Shown: positions 20,607 to 31,824, counted from the first letter of the stretch. The stretch is 64,000 nucleotides of DNA from Piliocolobus tephrosceles (GCF_002776525.5 NC_045439.1:121647548-121711547); one strand, 5' to 3'. Notes: a model not told the origin generated them from the sequence alone. Numbers and translations: made by a program.

Positions 20607-21172
20607 GAGTCATCTGTATATGGCTAATGTATTTAAGGCCATGGCACTCAGTGAGATCACATAGGGAATAAGTATAGATAAAGAAACAGACTGAGCCTGG
20701 GAAGAGGAGACTCCAGGAAAACAGACTGAGAAACCATGGACAAAGATGTCAGAAGGAAGCAGGAAAGAACCAGATGAGAGGCCAATTAAAAAAAAAAAAA
20801 AAAAGGCTTTATGAAAGAGGGCATAGTCCGTGATGTCAAATACTGCTGGGGAAAAGAAAAAGATACAGAAATGATACTAAATTTAGCAAGGAGGAGGATA
20901 TCAATGACTTTAACAAAGATGATTTCCATGATTTCCATTAATTGGTGGGAAACATAGATTGGGAAGAATTGAATATAATATAAGTTGAGAACATGAAGAC
21001 AAAAATACACATGATGTTTTTTATAAATTTTTGTTAAAGGGAAGCAAAGACATGAAGAAGTACCTGGAGGGAATGAAGTTTACACACTTCTGTCTTGTTT
21101 TGTTTTCCCAATGAGAGATAACATAGGATGTGTACATGTGGATGGGGAAATCCAGTAGAAGGCCATCATTTC
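20607..21172 (-). repeat. L2 LINE, part 3 of 3 (RT core side)
   Basis: The L2 resumes at the TSD with GAGTCATCTGTATATGGC, the complement of a Y-T-D-D-S reading of the RT YADD motif. It runs on through AGTGAGATCACATAGGG, GACTGAGCCTGGG and GTGATGTCAAATACTGCTG. An A17 run at about 20788-20804 and many substitutions mark its age. Confidence 0.75.
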
Positions 21173-22711
21173 AAGGTAAGGTGATGCACTAATTGATGCT
21201 CAGATGAGCAATGAATATGCCATATTCAATATTAGAATTTTTATATTGATAGTGTTAGATCATATTATTGGCAAAAAACACAAAGAAATATATTAAAACA
21301 CTGTCATGCCAATTATTCTCTCCCCTTCAGTTCTCCAAGGACTGTGGGAGGAGCACCCACAAAAAGTAACAAATAAGAATTAAAATATCCTGTACTGATG
21401 GTGTACAAGTGCCCCAAAACTCCAAGTCAAAGTCCTAATAATGGTTGACTAAGACCCTACAGCTCAACCTTCTTGTCCAAGTCCTGAATCCAATTAATGG
21501 GATTTTATCCTCTCTAGGTAACTGCAGAAAGGTCAACTGAAGAGAGTAATCAGTCCTGAATTCACTTTCATACTCCCATGGGATGAAAGAGAGAGCAAGG
21601 GAGCAGGAGCTGTGTTTGTGTTTCTTACACCACAATAAGAAACTGCTCATATACTCAACATCTTGAGTTCCAATAATTCACATGATTCTTCATCCCCGGA
21701 AGAGAAGTTAGCAAAAGCTAGCAAAGTGTGAGTAAAGTTGGTCATGCAGTGGCAAGTTCTCCTTACCCTATGTTAGGAGTTTGTAGGCGATTGTGCTATT
21801 CTCCACGGACAACTCATTCATATTTAACTGGGAACCTCTGAACAAAATATCCTAATTCAAAGGCATGGCCTTCTATAGTGTAAATTCTAGACATCAAGGC
21901 ACAGTACTTCTAAGTCCTTTACTTCTCTAGTAGTAAAGCTGGTTCATGTAAAGTTCAGTCTCCTCTGGGTGCCCTTGCACGTCCATCATATACAAGTTAT
22001 TTACTGTAAAACCTCTAGAAAAATCCCTTATGAAGTTTGCTTCCTCCTTCCCAGGATATTCAAATGGACATTCTCTTTCCAAACAGCCCATAACTATCAA
22101 ATCACTTGATTTTTATTGTAAAGAAAGAATAATTGCACCAGAATCCAGTGACCATGCTTTTTGGGTAGCTCACAGAGAATTTCATAATTCAGAATTAATT
22201 AGGCAGGGAGCGAGAACAAGAGGCATATTTTGGTGTGTTAATTCATGCCAAGTTCAAACTCATTCCATCTTTGTTGCCTGGTGTGAATAATTATGCCATT
22301 AATCCCAGGCAGAAGGAGAGCTATTGTGACTGCAACACATTTCTAAAGCAAATAAAGAAAAATGTCACTTCTCCCTTTCAACTAATGCTCTGAATACAGC
22401 TACATAGTAATAATTGTCCTATTTATTTATAGGGCATAAATTCCCTAGAGCTCAATAAGCCATAGGATAAGCAAAACGCCAGTTAAAGAGAAAAGAAAAC
22501 AGAACTTTTCCAGTTATTAATAATTCTGAAACAAAACACTGGTTGGGGAAAATGACCAAGAGGAGAAACTGAAAATTTAAGGAGAGCTTGGAAAAGAGCT
22601 CAAAGAAAGAGACAATTGTGTGGCTTTTTCCTTTTCTTCTCCCCTCCTGTTACATACTCCCACTGTGATTCAGAGGGCCAGCCGTCTGGGGGGAAACATT
22701 TGACACGTTTT
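21173..22711. other. No gene seen
   Basis: About 1.5 kb of single-copy-like sequence; I recognise no repeat family and no coding signal. Confidence 0.45.
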
Positions 22712-22766
22712 TTAGGTTGGTGCAAAAGTAATGGCAAAAACCACAATAACTTTTGCATCAACCTAA
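22712..22766. mobile_element. MADE1 mariner MITE, internally deleted
   Basis: A 55-bp near-palindrome beginning TTAGGTTGGTGCAAAAGTAA and ending TTTTGCATCAACCTAA. These are the termini of MADE1, the about 80-bp hairpin derived from Hsmar1. About 25 bp of the middle is missing. TA follows the right end, as expected for a mariner target, but the left TA is not preserved. The miR-548 family derives from such hairpins; whether this copy is processed is unknown. Confidence 0.92.
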
Positions 22767-23387
22767 TAATCAACCCTGAATGTGACCCTGACACTACACA
22801 TCCTTTGCTGTGAAAACAAAATAGGTCGACCTGCCCCCTTCCGCATTTCTGAATTCCTTTCCAACTCATATATGGCTTGTTGAGAATAGAAGTATTGGAG
22901 GATCAGTGCAGTTTCCCATCCAGGCTCTCCTATGAGAGTCAGCAATGCATGGGGAGCAGCAGTCAAGAGGGTGGGCTGTGTGTGTCCTTTCCAGCTTCAC
23001 AATGTTGAAGAGGAGATTAGGGATAGATGGAGGAGTGGCACTATGCAGAAGCAGTTCTACATTTCCTCTAGGACAGAAGGAATAGGGTCAAGGCCCACCA
23101 GGCAGGAGCCCTGGGTGCCAGAGGTCACAGAAGCAGTGGGGATCAGTCCACACTGCCCTGACACTGGCTCTTCTGCAGAGAGGTGGTGGCTGCTCTGGGT
23201 TCACACGTAGCCCTGCCCATTCCTGCCAGCCAGAGGTAAGAGATCCTTTAGCCACAAAGGCAGAGTAGCTGAGTTAGGAGATGGGGCAAGCCCTTCTCCT
23301 CAATGGCTCCCAAACCTAACAGTGTCTAGAACACGATTCAGTGTTGCATGAATGAAATGAAATGCTTTCAGTCTGCCTCTCATTCTT
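22767..23387. other. No gene seen
   Basis: Somewhat more GC-rich than its surroundings around 22920-23290, but I see no recognisable exon or repeat. Confidence 0.4.
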
Positions 23388-23480
23388 TCTTTATTTCACT
23401 TGGGGAAGTCACTTGACTCACTGAGTTTCAGTTTCCCTAGGTAAAAAAATGCTGACGATATTATATTATGAAGATTAACT
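23388..23480 (+). repeat. MIR SINE fragment
   Basis: GGGGAAGTCACTTGACTCAC, GAGTTTCAGTTTCCC and the following GATATTATATTATGAAGATTA match the MIR core in plus orientation. Confidence 0.6.
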
Positions 23481-23539
23481 TTTGGAACTGCTATTGTCAT
23501 GGGCCAGAATTTTTAGAAAGTCAACAATTTCACAAAGTT

Positions 23540-24460
23540 CAAACTAATAATTTATTCCTTCATCCATCAATGAGTGGCCACTACATGCTTAAAGCTGAGA
23601 ATTCATCAAGAAGCAAAACAAATGCTCTGGCCATGAATCTGACATCTTAGTTACATCTTAGTCAGAGGAGGGCAGAGTATAGAACACACAGAGACAGGGA
23701 ATCTTCTCTCAGGGGTAAATGCTGAAAGAAAAATACATCAGAATATGGGACTGGAGAGTGTGGAGGTGGCTACCTGTGACAGGGTGGCTAAGAGAGTCTT
23801 TTTTGAGGGGATGACATTCAAATAGAGACCTAAAGAAAGCAAAGAAGAAAATAAAGATCTGGGAATAGAGCATTTCAGAAAGGACGTTCCTGCAGCTGGA
23901 AAGGAGTGAGCGGTGGGAAGAGGGGAGGAGGGCAAGATCAGAGAGTAAGCCATGGGAAGGACTTTGCAGTTTAATTCTAAATGAGACAGGAAGTTATTGC
24001 AGCGTTCTGAATACAGATGTGATACATTTTTCTAAGACTGCTGTGGTCGTTTAAGTGAAGCAAGTGAGGGCAGGGGGAGGGGAGAACAAGGCAGACCACT
24101 TAGAATGTTACTGCTGTCATCAGAAGAAAGACAATGGGGACTTGGACTAAGATGGTAGTGGTGTCCGTGCCAAGAAGTGGTTATATGTGGAATATATTTT
24201 GAAAGTGGAGCTAACAGTAATGACCAGTGAACTGGATGCAAGGTGCGGAAAAGAGAGAAGTCAAGAATGACCCCTAGGCTTTGGGCCTATGGGAATAAGT
24301 GGTTGGCGGTGCCAAGGGGGAATGGGGTGGAGCAGTGTCGGGAGGGGAGGAATCCAGAATTCTGCTTTGCACACAATTGCATTTGTTTTGTCTGTCGGAT
24401 ACATGTGGAGAGCTGAGCCGGCCATCTGGAGCTTCATGGAAAGGTCAGGGCTAGAGATAG
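23540..24460 (-). repeat. L2 LINE fragment, second long minus copy
   Basis: The 3' end lies near 23545 (AATTTATTCCTTCATCCATC). It continues leftwards into ORF2 with TTTTGAGGGGATGACATTC, GGAAGGACTTTGCAGTTTAA, ACTTGGACTAAGATGGTAG, GGAATATATTTTGAAAGTGG and AAGGTCAGGGCTAGAGATAG. It covers the same 3' part of L2 as the copy at 16.4-21.2 kb, so it is an independent insertion. Confidence 0.75.
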
Positions 24461-25212
24461 CTCCTTCCAGCTATTTCGGTGCTAAACTTAGATCAAACAC
24501 ATGCACATTCTTGGGGATCTCTAAAGGACAGGACTGTATGAACATAAGGAATAAGTGACTAGATGCTTCCCCTGGGTGGCTATGTCAAATATGCTTATTA
24601 ATATTTTAGAAACCAAACCTTTCTTCCCATAATCTAATTGATCATCTATTCAATAAGTTTTACAATATAAATTTTAAGAGTGTACATTTTTCTTGGAACT
24701 CAGTAAAATTACGATTATTTGAAAATAAAATAATGTCTTTTACTAATAGGTTTACTTTCCTTGAATTGCTCCCTCACGTGGTGGGTAAAATAATCTGCCC
24801 TGGACTACCCGGTCTAGACAGTAAAAGAACTCAGTCTGGACACTAGATGGCGCAATGCAGACAGTCAGAGCAGCCGCAGGAACTGAAAGGCGGCAATTTA
24901 GGAGTTGGCAGATCCCTCCCTCTCCTGCCTCAGGGGTCCTGGCACTATGAGTCAAGGAGGGCAGCCCCCAGGCCACCAACGTGTGACCATTTTGATCAGG
25001 GGGCTAATAGAGCCAGGCAGGGTTTTTCCAAAGGGAGCCCCTGGCAGATCTAAGGCACATCAGAGGAGAAAAAGGAAGTTAAGGAGAGAGGACATGTGAA
25101 GGAGAAAGAGAAAGAAAAATAAAGTAAGCAAAAACGAGAGAAACCAAGAAGTGCCTATTATAGAAGAATGGGAGAATTCCAGAAAGTCAGGGCCAGAAGG
25201 GACCTTAGAGAC
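24461..25212. other. No gene seen; purine-rich right part
   Basis: It contains the CTCF-type motif (24840-24853), an AP-1-like TGAGTCA within ACTATGAGTCAAGG near 24946-24959, and a purine-rich tract at about 25055-25150. No exon is recognised. Confidence 0.4.
24840..24853 (+). promoter_or_regulatory. Candidate CTCF-binding motif
   Basis: ACACTAGATGGCGC matches 13 of 14 positions of a strong CTCF core (CCACTAGATGGCGC). It lies in a locally GC-richer patch. Binding cannot be seen from sequence alone. Confidence 0.6.
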
Positions 25213-25477
25213 TTCTTGTTTTTCTTAAGTCGCGGTCTCCCTGTGACACCCAGGCTGGAGTGCAGTGGCATGATCACAGCTCACCCCGACCACCCTCAGC
25301 CTCCCAAGTAGTTGGGATTACAGGTGCACACCACCATGCCTAATTTTTGTGTTTTTTGTAGAGAAGGAGTTTCACCATATTTCCCAGGCTGGTCTGGAGC
25401 TCCTGGGCTCAAGAAATAAACCCACGTGGGCCTCCCAAAGTGCTGGGATTACAGGTGTGAGCCACCACGTCCTGTCC
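25213..25477 (-). mobile_element. Alu SINE, old and shortened
   Basis: A minus-strand Alu from GTCGCGGTCTCCCTGTGACAC to CCAAAGTGCTGGGATTACA and GCCACCACGTCCTGTCC. Several small deletions (for example near 25289 and 25340) suggest an older copy. Confidence 0.92.
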
Positions 25478-25924
25478 AAAGACCATTTTTATTGAACCTC
25501 TGTTTCCCAGATAAAAGGCTGAGATGCTTCCTGGAGTCAAGGTTGGAGGCCTTCCAGGGTTGCTGGGCTCTCAGTCAGTGGTCTTCATTTCCCTACCCTG
25601 TCATCTTCACAAAGTGTATGAACCTTACCAGATGTCTGCTAGATGTCACTTCATTCTCAGCAAGCCTTGATGTGAGCACCCACTGACTTCACATATTTAT
25701 TTTGCTGAGTCCCAAATGAACTGTCAAATACAAATGTAGACTGCTGCTATGGCATAAATATGATGACACAACCATACTGACATGCTAGATACAATAAATC
25801 TGCATTTAAGACGTAATTACAATAATTGGTCTTGTGGTTGCAACTTTAAAAGGGCTGTGGGGATGACATTCAATTTCCCAGAATTCTTAAAAGATTAAAA
25901 AAGTTTTGCAGCCTGCAGCATGCA

Positions 25925-26160
25925 AAATTACAGATGAAGAATCAAAGTTTTGGTATCACAGATATGGGTTTAAATCCTGGCTTTCAGTGGTTGCTAGCCC
26001 ATGATTTGGAGCAGTATTTCTAAGCCCTCTTGCCTTCTCATCTATAAAATGAAAATAATAATAGTACTATGTCAGTGGATTGTTGTGAGGGTTAAATAAG
26101 ATTGTTGGTAAAGCTTCTAGTTCATTGTATCCTCTCAATAAGCAATTTGTAATGTTCATG
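25925..26160 (+). repeat. MIR SINE, near full length
   Basis: The landmarks are in order: GTTTAAATCCTGGCTTTC, CTTCTCATCTATAAAATG, AATAATAATAGTACTATG, GATTGTTGTGAGGGTTAAAT. Confidence 0.88.
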
Positions 26161-26164
26161 TCAG

Positions 26165-27290
26165 AGAAAAACTGATATCCTTAAACAATATAAGATTCTG
26201 ACAACACATATGGAAATGGACACAGGATATGAATAAATGATTCATGAAGGAGATAAACACATGTGAATTAAAGCTCACAAGTAGTCAAAGGATGCAAAGT
26301 AAAACAACAATGGGAAACATTTTTCTCCTCCTTGGTTTCTTCTTTCAGTTAAAAGCAGGCTCAATCAGTTGTCTAAGCCAAACACCTGAAAATTAAAATC
26401 AACTACGTCCTCAAACATGGGACAATTTGAACATCAAAATAAATAATAGCATTATAACCTATTGAATAAAGTAAGAATTCCAAAGTCCACACTGATATAA
26501 ATAAATGAATGTATAAACAAATAAGTAGAAGAGAAGGGAAGGCTTTTCTTTACAGAAGAAAGTCAGATAATAATAAATGTAGAAGGAATGACAAAATCAG
26601 AAAATAATTTGTCAGTCATCCTAATAATAATTATTTTAGGCAAGATGATTGCAACTAGTAGAAGAACATTTAAGGAGTATCTCCCCACAAGATACTTAAT
26701 TGATTACAAAAGGTAAATTGGTAAATGTACTATTTTACTGGAGAAACCAAGCAGGTTTAATTTTAACCAGTTGATGGAATGTGACATTTCCAGTAATGGA
26801 ACTCGTTGACAGCAGAGCCTCCTGATGTGATGCAGAAACTCAGCATTGCTTCTGTGAGATCCCTGCCAAAGTCCATAATCTGGATGTGGTCATGTAGAAC
26901 ATCAGACAAACCCAAACTGAAGACCATTCTATGAAACAATGGCCTGTCCTCTTAAAAATTGTCAAAGCCATGAAATACATAGAAAGACTCAGAAACTGCT
27001 CCAGATTAAAGAAAACTAAAGAAAGAAAGACAGCAAAGGACTATGCATGATCTCGAATTTTCTTTTGCTCTAAGGGACATTATTAGAAAGATTGGAAAAA
27101 TATGAAAATATTCTGTAGATTAAATAATAGCATATAGCAGTATTAACTTTGGATTTTAATAATGGTCAAGGTTTAAAAGAGAATTTCTTGCTTTTGGAAA
27201 AACACACTGAAGAATTTAGTTGTAAAAAGACGATATACCTGCAAATTACTTTTAAATGGAAGAGAGAGAGAGAAAAAAGAAAGAGAATGG
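26165..27290 (+). mobile_element. Old L1 (L1MD/L1ME or HAL1-like) 3' part, left of a nested L1
   Basis: An old L1 tail region on the plus strand. It has an ORF2 remnant near 26190-26330 (GCAAAGTAAAACAACAATGGG) and then a long 3' UTR with GGGACAATTTGAACATCAAAA, AATAATAGCATTATAACC, AATGGCCTGTCCTCTTAAA and ACTGCTCCAGATTAAAGAAA. It is interrupted at about 27290 and ends after 27993. Confidence 0.72.
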
Positions 27291-27982
27291 TTTATAATCC
27301 TTTGGGGATATACCCAGTAATGGGATTGTTGGGTCAAATGGCATTCCTGGTTCTAGATCCTTAAGGAATCATCACACTATCTTCCACAATGGTTGAACTA
27401 ATTTACACTCCCACCAACAGTGTAAAAGCATTCCTATTTCTCCATATCCTCTTCAGCATCTGGTGTTTCCTGACTTTTTAATGTTCGACATTCTAACTGG
27501 TGTGAGATGGTATCTCATTGCGGTTTTGATTTGCATTTCTCTAATGACCAGTGATGATGAGCTTTTTTTCATCTGTTTTTTGGCTGCATAAATGCTGGAT
27601 AAAGAAAATATGGCATATATACACTATAGAATACTATGCAGCCATAATAAAGAATAAATTCATGTGCTTTGCAGGGACATGGATGAAGCTGGAAACCATC
27701 ATTCTCAGCAATCTAACACAGGAACAGAAAACCAAACACCTCATATTCTCACTCATAAATGGGAGTTGAACAATAAGAACACATGGACACAGGGAGGGGA
27801 ACATCATACACCAGGACCTGTCAGGGGGTGGGGGGCTAGGGGAGGGATAGCATTAGGAGAAATACCTAATGTCAATGACAAGTTGACGGGTGCAGCAAAC
27901 CACCACGGCACGTGTATACCTATGTAACAAACCTGCACATTCTGCACATGTATCCCAGAACTTAAAGTATAAGAAGAAGAAG
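27291..27982 (+). mobile_element. L1PA insertion with 5' inversion (twin priming)
   Basis: A 5'-truncated primate L1 in two arms. The arm at 27291-27594 is ORF2 C-terminal sequence in reverse orientation (TTTATAATCCTTTGGGGATA to GGCTGCATAAATG). The arm at 27595-27982 is forward, from the ORF2 end (CTGGATAAAGAAAATATGGC) through the 3' UTR to a tail of AAG repeats. About 100 bp of L1 between the arms are missing. A candidate 10-bp TSD AAGAAAGAGA lies at 27277-27286 and 27983-27992, although it sits in low-complexity purine sequence. This structure is the standard result of twin-primed reverse transcription. Confidence 0.9.
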
Positions 27983-27992
27983 AAGAAAGAGA

Positions 27993-28118
27993 GAGAAACA
28001 GTGAGAAATGTAGAAAATGTTGACATTTTGAATCTTGGTGAAGGGTGTCCAGAAATTATTTGTCTTATTGCAACTTTTCTGTAATCCTGAAATTATGTCA
28101 AAATATAATGTTTTTTTA
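27993..28118 (+). mobile_element. Old L1 3' end, right of the nested L1
   Basis: The 3' terminus of the element begun at 26165 resumes (AAAATGTTGACATTTTGAATC, GGGTGTCCAGAAATTATTTG, GCAACTTTTCTGTAATCC), ending AAAATATAATGTTTTTTT. Confidence 0.75.
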
Positions 28119-28134
28119 ACTGGCTTCATCCTTT

Positions 28135-28285
28135 TCCTTATCCCACAAATGTATCAATCACCAAGTCCTTGTGATTCCATTTCCTAAATACCTCAAAAAC
28201 AATAGTCACTTCTATTTTTCTCTACTCTCACTACCCTAATACAAACCATCCCTCTTGCATGAACTACAAAAATAAACAATAAAAA
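28135..28285 (+). repeat. L2 LINE fragment
   Basis: ATCAATCACCAAGTCCTTGTG followed by CCTAAATACCTCAAAAACA and CACTACCCTAATACAAACC matches the L2 ORF2-downstream region in plus orientation. Confidence 0.6.
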
Positions 28286-28369
28286 AATAGCAAATATCTC
28301 AATGGTATAATCTTAGAAATTTTTACCTCTCTAGTATCCCTTTTAATTGGGCTTGTATTTGCTGTCCCA

Positions 28370-28720
28370 ACTTATCAATAAGATAAGAAAAGAAAGTAAA
28401 TGTAAGGATTGGGAAATAAAATAAAGTAGTAATGTTTACAGATGATATGCCTGTCTATCTCTACATAGATGACCCAAGAGATCTACAGAGTAGTACAACT
28501 AATTATACTCAATGAGATCAATATACAAAAACCAATTTCTATACAACAACCAATGAAAATATGTATTTTTAAAGGTAACAGTAATAAAAGTACAAGATGT
28601 CTAGAAACAAATCCAAGAGATACATAAGATATGTACAGACTGAAATAATAAAAGCTCGCAAAGAACATAAAAGAAGACTTAATAAATTGAAAAGATATAC
28701 AATATTGATGGATGGTGTAG
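28370..28720 (+). mobile_element. L1M ORF2 (RT region) fragment
   Basis: A decayed ORF2 piece. TTTACAGATGATATGCCTGTC encodes an F-T-D-D-M variant of the RT active-site motif, and AATGAGATCAATATACAAAAA and GTCTAGAAACAAATCC follow in L1 order. Confidence 0.7.
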
Positions 28721-30894
28721 CAGAGCTACAAGTTATCTACATGAAATCTTGTCATCACATATTTTGCTAACAAAATTCAAAATTTAGGGAGAGAGGACTA
28801 TAAAATGTGTCTTTGCTAAATTTTCTTTCAGATAGGCATAATTTTTTACAAAGTTCTGACCAATGAAAGGTGAACAGAAGTCTGAGATCATTTCTATTTT
28901 ATTGTTATTTTATTTCTTTCTTTTTTGCTTTTTGAATGAGGCATCAACCCTCTTTCTTCTTCCTTTTTCCTGATAGAAATCTGACTTGATGCCTGGAGTA
29001 GCTGCAACCATCTTGTGGCAAGGAAGGAACAAGCATAAGGGGGAAAATCAACATGTACAAATGGAAGTCCAAGACACTGATGAGAAACATTACACAGTCA
29101 CTTCAGCAGCCCTGGACTGCTCATCTCCAGACCGCTTGTCACATAAGAAATAGAAACTGTTATGGTTTGCACTGCTGTGTCAGGTTTCTCTCACTTGAAT
29201 CAAAAATATTGCTGCATGTTACAGATGGGAACATACAAAGTTTTAAAAATGGTAATTCTCCCCAGATTAATTAATGAATTCAGGTAGACAAGCGTAATCT
29301 GGATTTGGCTGAAAAACCTTGTTGCTCTTTGCAGAGTTGTGTGAAACAGCAAACAGGAAGCTGCTACATCCGGTTCTGGACACTCAGGCTTTTGTGGGAA
29401 CCAACACAGACACGTTGAGGTTGTGTGCTTTACTTACTGCATGTACCTGCTTCTTCCACGGGGCCAGTCCATAAGCTCCTTTTGCACAGGGACAGCCCAT
29501 CCTCAGCAATGACCTCAGCCCCAGGCCACCCCTCTTTCCATTCCCCCACCTACAGTCATGTTCTGTTTTGACATGGAGCAGTCTGAGGGAGTTTTCTTAG
29601 AGCTGATTCTATTTCAGGGGCAAACATTCACTCTCAGTGAGCTTAGGGTGGGGAGCAGGGGCAATGGGGGTGGAGAGGAAAATTGGTTTTCCTCACCCAC
29701 CTCAAAATGAGAAAAGAGGCTGAGTTTGCTAAGAAATAACCCAGGGGTTCTGGTCACTCCTGATGGGCTTCTGATAAATGATTCAGAGGATACCCTCTCT
29801 CTCGCCCACTCCTGTGATCACACACTCCATATGGACATGAGCAATCCTTTCCAGGCACACACTGCTCCCCCCGCACAACTTCATAGGTGGGCACTGCCCT
29901 TGTAGCTCTCGTCCATGAGTGACCTGAATTTTTCTGGTGTTTGTCTCCATTTCTAATGTAGAATTTTGGGGTTCCAGGTACATTACTCACATCCTCACCT
30001 TTTCCCTCCTTCCACATAATTCCTGAAAGTCCCTCAAAGGAGATGCATTGCAAGTTCTCACACGCAAGTCCTTGGCCAGTCCCCGGAACTCTAGGTTTTC
30101 CCTTCTTCGACATTGACTCACCCTCTTTCCTGCTGAGGCTGATACAGCCCACAAAGCTACATCAAAGCACCTCAGCACTATCTGTGGTGACACCACTGAG
30201 CCATCATCTCCTCTAATGTTCCTTGAATGAGCACCGGCCATCAAGACCCAAAAAGATGCTGCGTTTTCTTTGAAGTTCTTTAAAGCACCCAAACCTCAAT
30301 GTGTCACATCCCTAAATGGTGGCTACACCTCTTTTGACATTTCAACACCAAAGCAATTCTATTTGCGCCTTGGTGTCTCTCAGAAATTTTTAGTGCAAAG
30401 AATGCTTTCATTTTGAGTGGCCTCTCTTCCATGAGCTGTGCTGGGACAGAAAGCCGTGCTGTCTTATTGTGCTCTCTCTCCTCCCATTATTCCTTCTTTT
30501 TGACCCAAGGCTGATGCTCCACTTTGAAATTTTCAACAAAAGGGATTATTTTAGTCCCTCTCCTAGTTTCTAGAGAAATAAGAAACTGCTGGCTGGGCCC
30601 CAGGTGTATAAACTCTTTTGGCTTCCAGGTTCAAGCTCATGGAATTTGAATCTCACTTCCTCACACACTGAGCTGCTTCCCCTTTCCACTTCTCCTGTGA
30701 AACCCTAAATCCTCTCAATCATGCTTCAGGGCCTGATGTGGCTTTTTGAGAGGCTTTCTCCAGCATCTGCATCTCAAATCCCATTCAATGATGAGAGGAC
30801 CGCTCACCAAACACCGTCACTTTAACATACCACACAGTTGGGGTGTAAGCAACAAATGCTCAGTCATGGATGACAGTAAACTTGTAGGAATAAG
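28721..30894. other. No gene seen; unassigned old repeat possible at 28980-29220
   Basis: About 2.2 kb. The part around 28980-29220 has the style of a medium-reiterated repeat (CTGCTCATCTCCAGACCGCTT), but I cannot name it. A 132-codon minus-strand frame at 29754-30152 has no recognisable domain and I do not call it. Confidence 0.4.
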
Positions 30895-31508
30895 GATTTT
30901 TACAGCAGATATGTTAATAAAATAATGAAAAAATATGAATAATCTAAATGACCCCAAATAAGTAACTGGTTGAACAAATAGTGCTGTATCCACACAATGA
31001 AGAATTCAGCAATAGTTGAAATTAGTGGTGTGGAAGTAACCTGAAAGAGCCCGAGGATGGCCCACATTGGAATCACTCAGAAGCTTGTAAGAAGTACAGA
31101 TTTCTGGATGTACATCCCAATGACGGAATCAAAAGCACTGGGAGTAGACTTGGAATCTTTATTTTAATAGGTAACTCCAGTGATAATGCAAATCAAAGTT
31201 TGAAAATTTACAATCATGGCAGTATAGTTAATTATGAGGTAAAATGATCATGGTATATTATTAGATGAAAATAGTATGTTACAAAAAAGAATTTATAATA
31301 TAATATCGTTTTTAAAAAATAGTGTGGCTAGACAGATGATATATGGGTTGATAGGTAACGACTAAAAAAATAATGCCAAAATACTAACCATGGTTAGTGG
31401 TGTGTTTATGGAAGATTTTTATTTTACTCTTTTTACTTTTTTACTTGTTGAGTCTAATTTCTAACTTTCCAAAATAAACATTTAGTTTATGTGTGTTTAA
31501 AGAAAACA
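30895..31508 (+). mobile_element. Old L1 (L1M4-like) 3' region
   Basis: AATAATCTAAATGACCCCAA and GTAACTGGTTGAACAAATAG, then after a MITE CATGGTATATTATTAGATG and GGTTAGTGGTGTGTTTATGG, end in the typical TTTTTATTTTACTCTTTTTAC. This is the late 3' region of an old L1. Confidence 0.65.
31022..31208. mobile_element. hAT-Charlie-type MITE nested in L1
   Basis: A non-autonomous DNA-transposon relic with TGGAATCACTCAGAAGCTTG, ACAGATTTCTGGATGTACATC and GCAAATCAAAGTTTGAAAA. These features are shared by small Charlie-derived elements such as the MER5/MER1 groups. L1 sequence continues on both sides, so it is nested. Confidence 0.6.
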
Positions 31509-31824
31509 ATAAAAGTTTTTTGTTTTGCTTTTTAAAAAAGGATAAGAGGTAAATGACATAGGACTTTTAAATTTACTTATACTCTGGATTTTAAAAAACA
31601 AACAAGGCAGCTTGCAAAAATTTTATACCAAATAATATATAAAAGTTTCAAATGAAGAGTTAAAAATAAAGAGGAAGTAGGGGTGCTAATATAAATGAAG
31701 CCAGGATTAAGGTTGGTATTCAAGAATGCATTGCCCTAAACTTCAGTTATGTTTCTAAAATGAGCTATAAATTTGACTCTTCCTAATGTCACATGACTAG
31801 ACATAAGCAGATAGGGAGAGGGAG

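Noticed and set aside
22712..22766. Calling this a named miRNA gene
   Set aside because: MADE1 hairpins are numerous. Sequence alone does not show processing, and the internal deletion changes the loop.
29754..30152. 132-codon minus-strand frame
   Set aside because: No recognisable domain, no splice or promoter context, and overlapping frames on the same strand of similar length.
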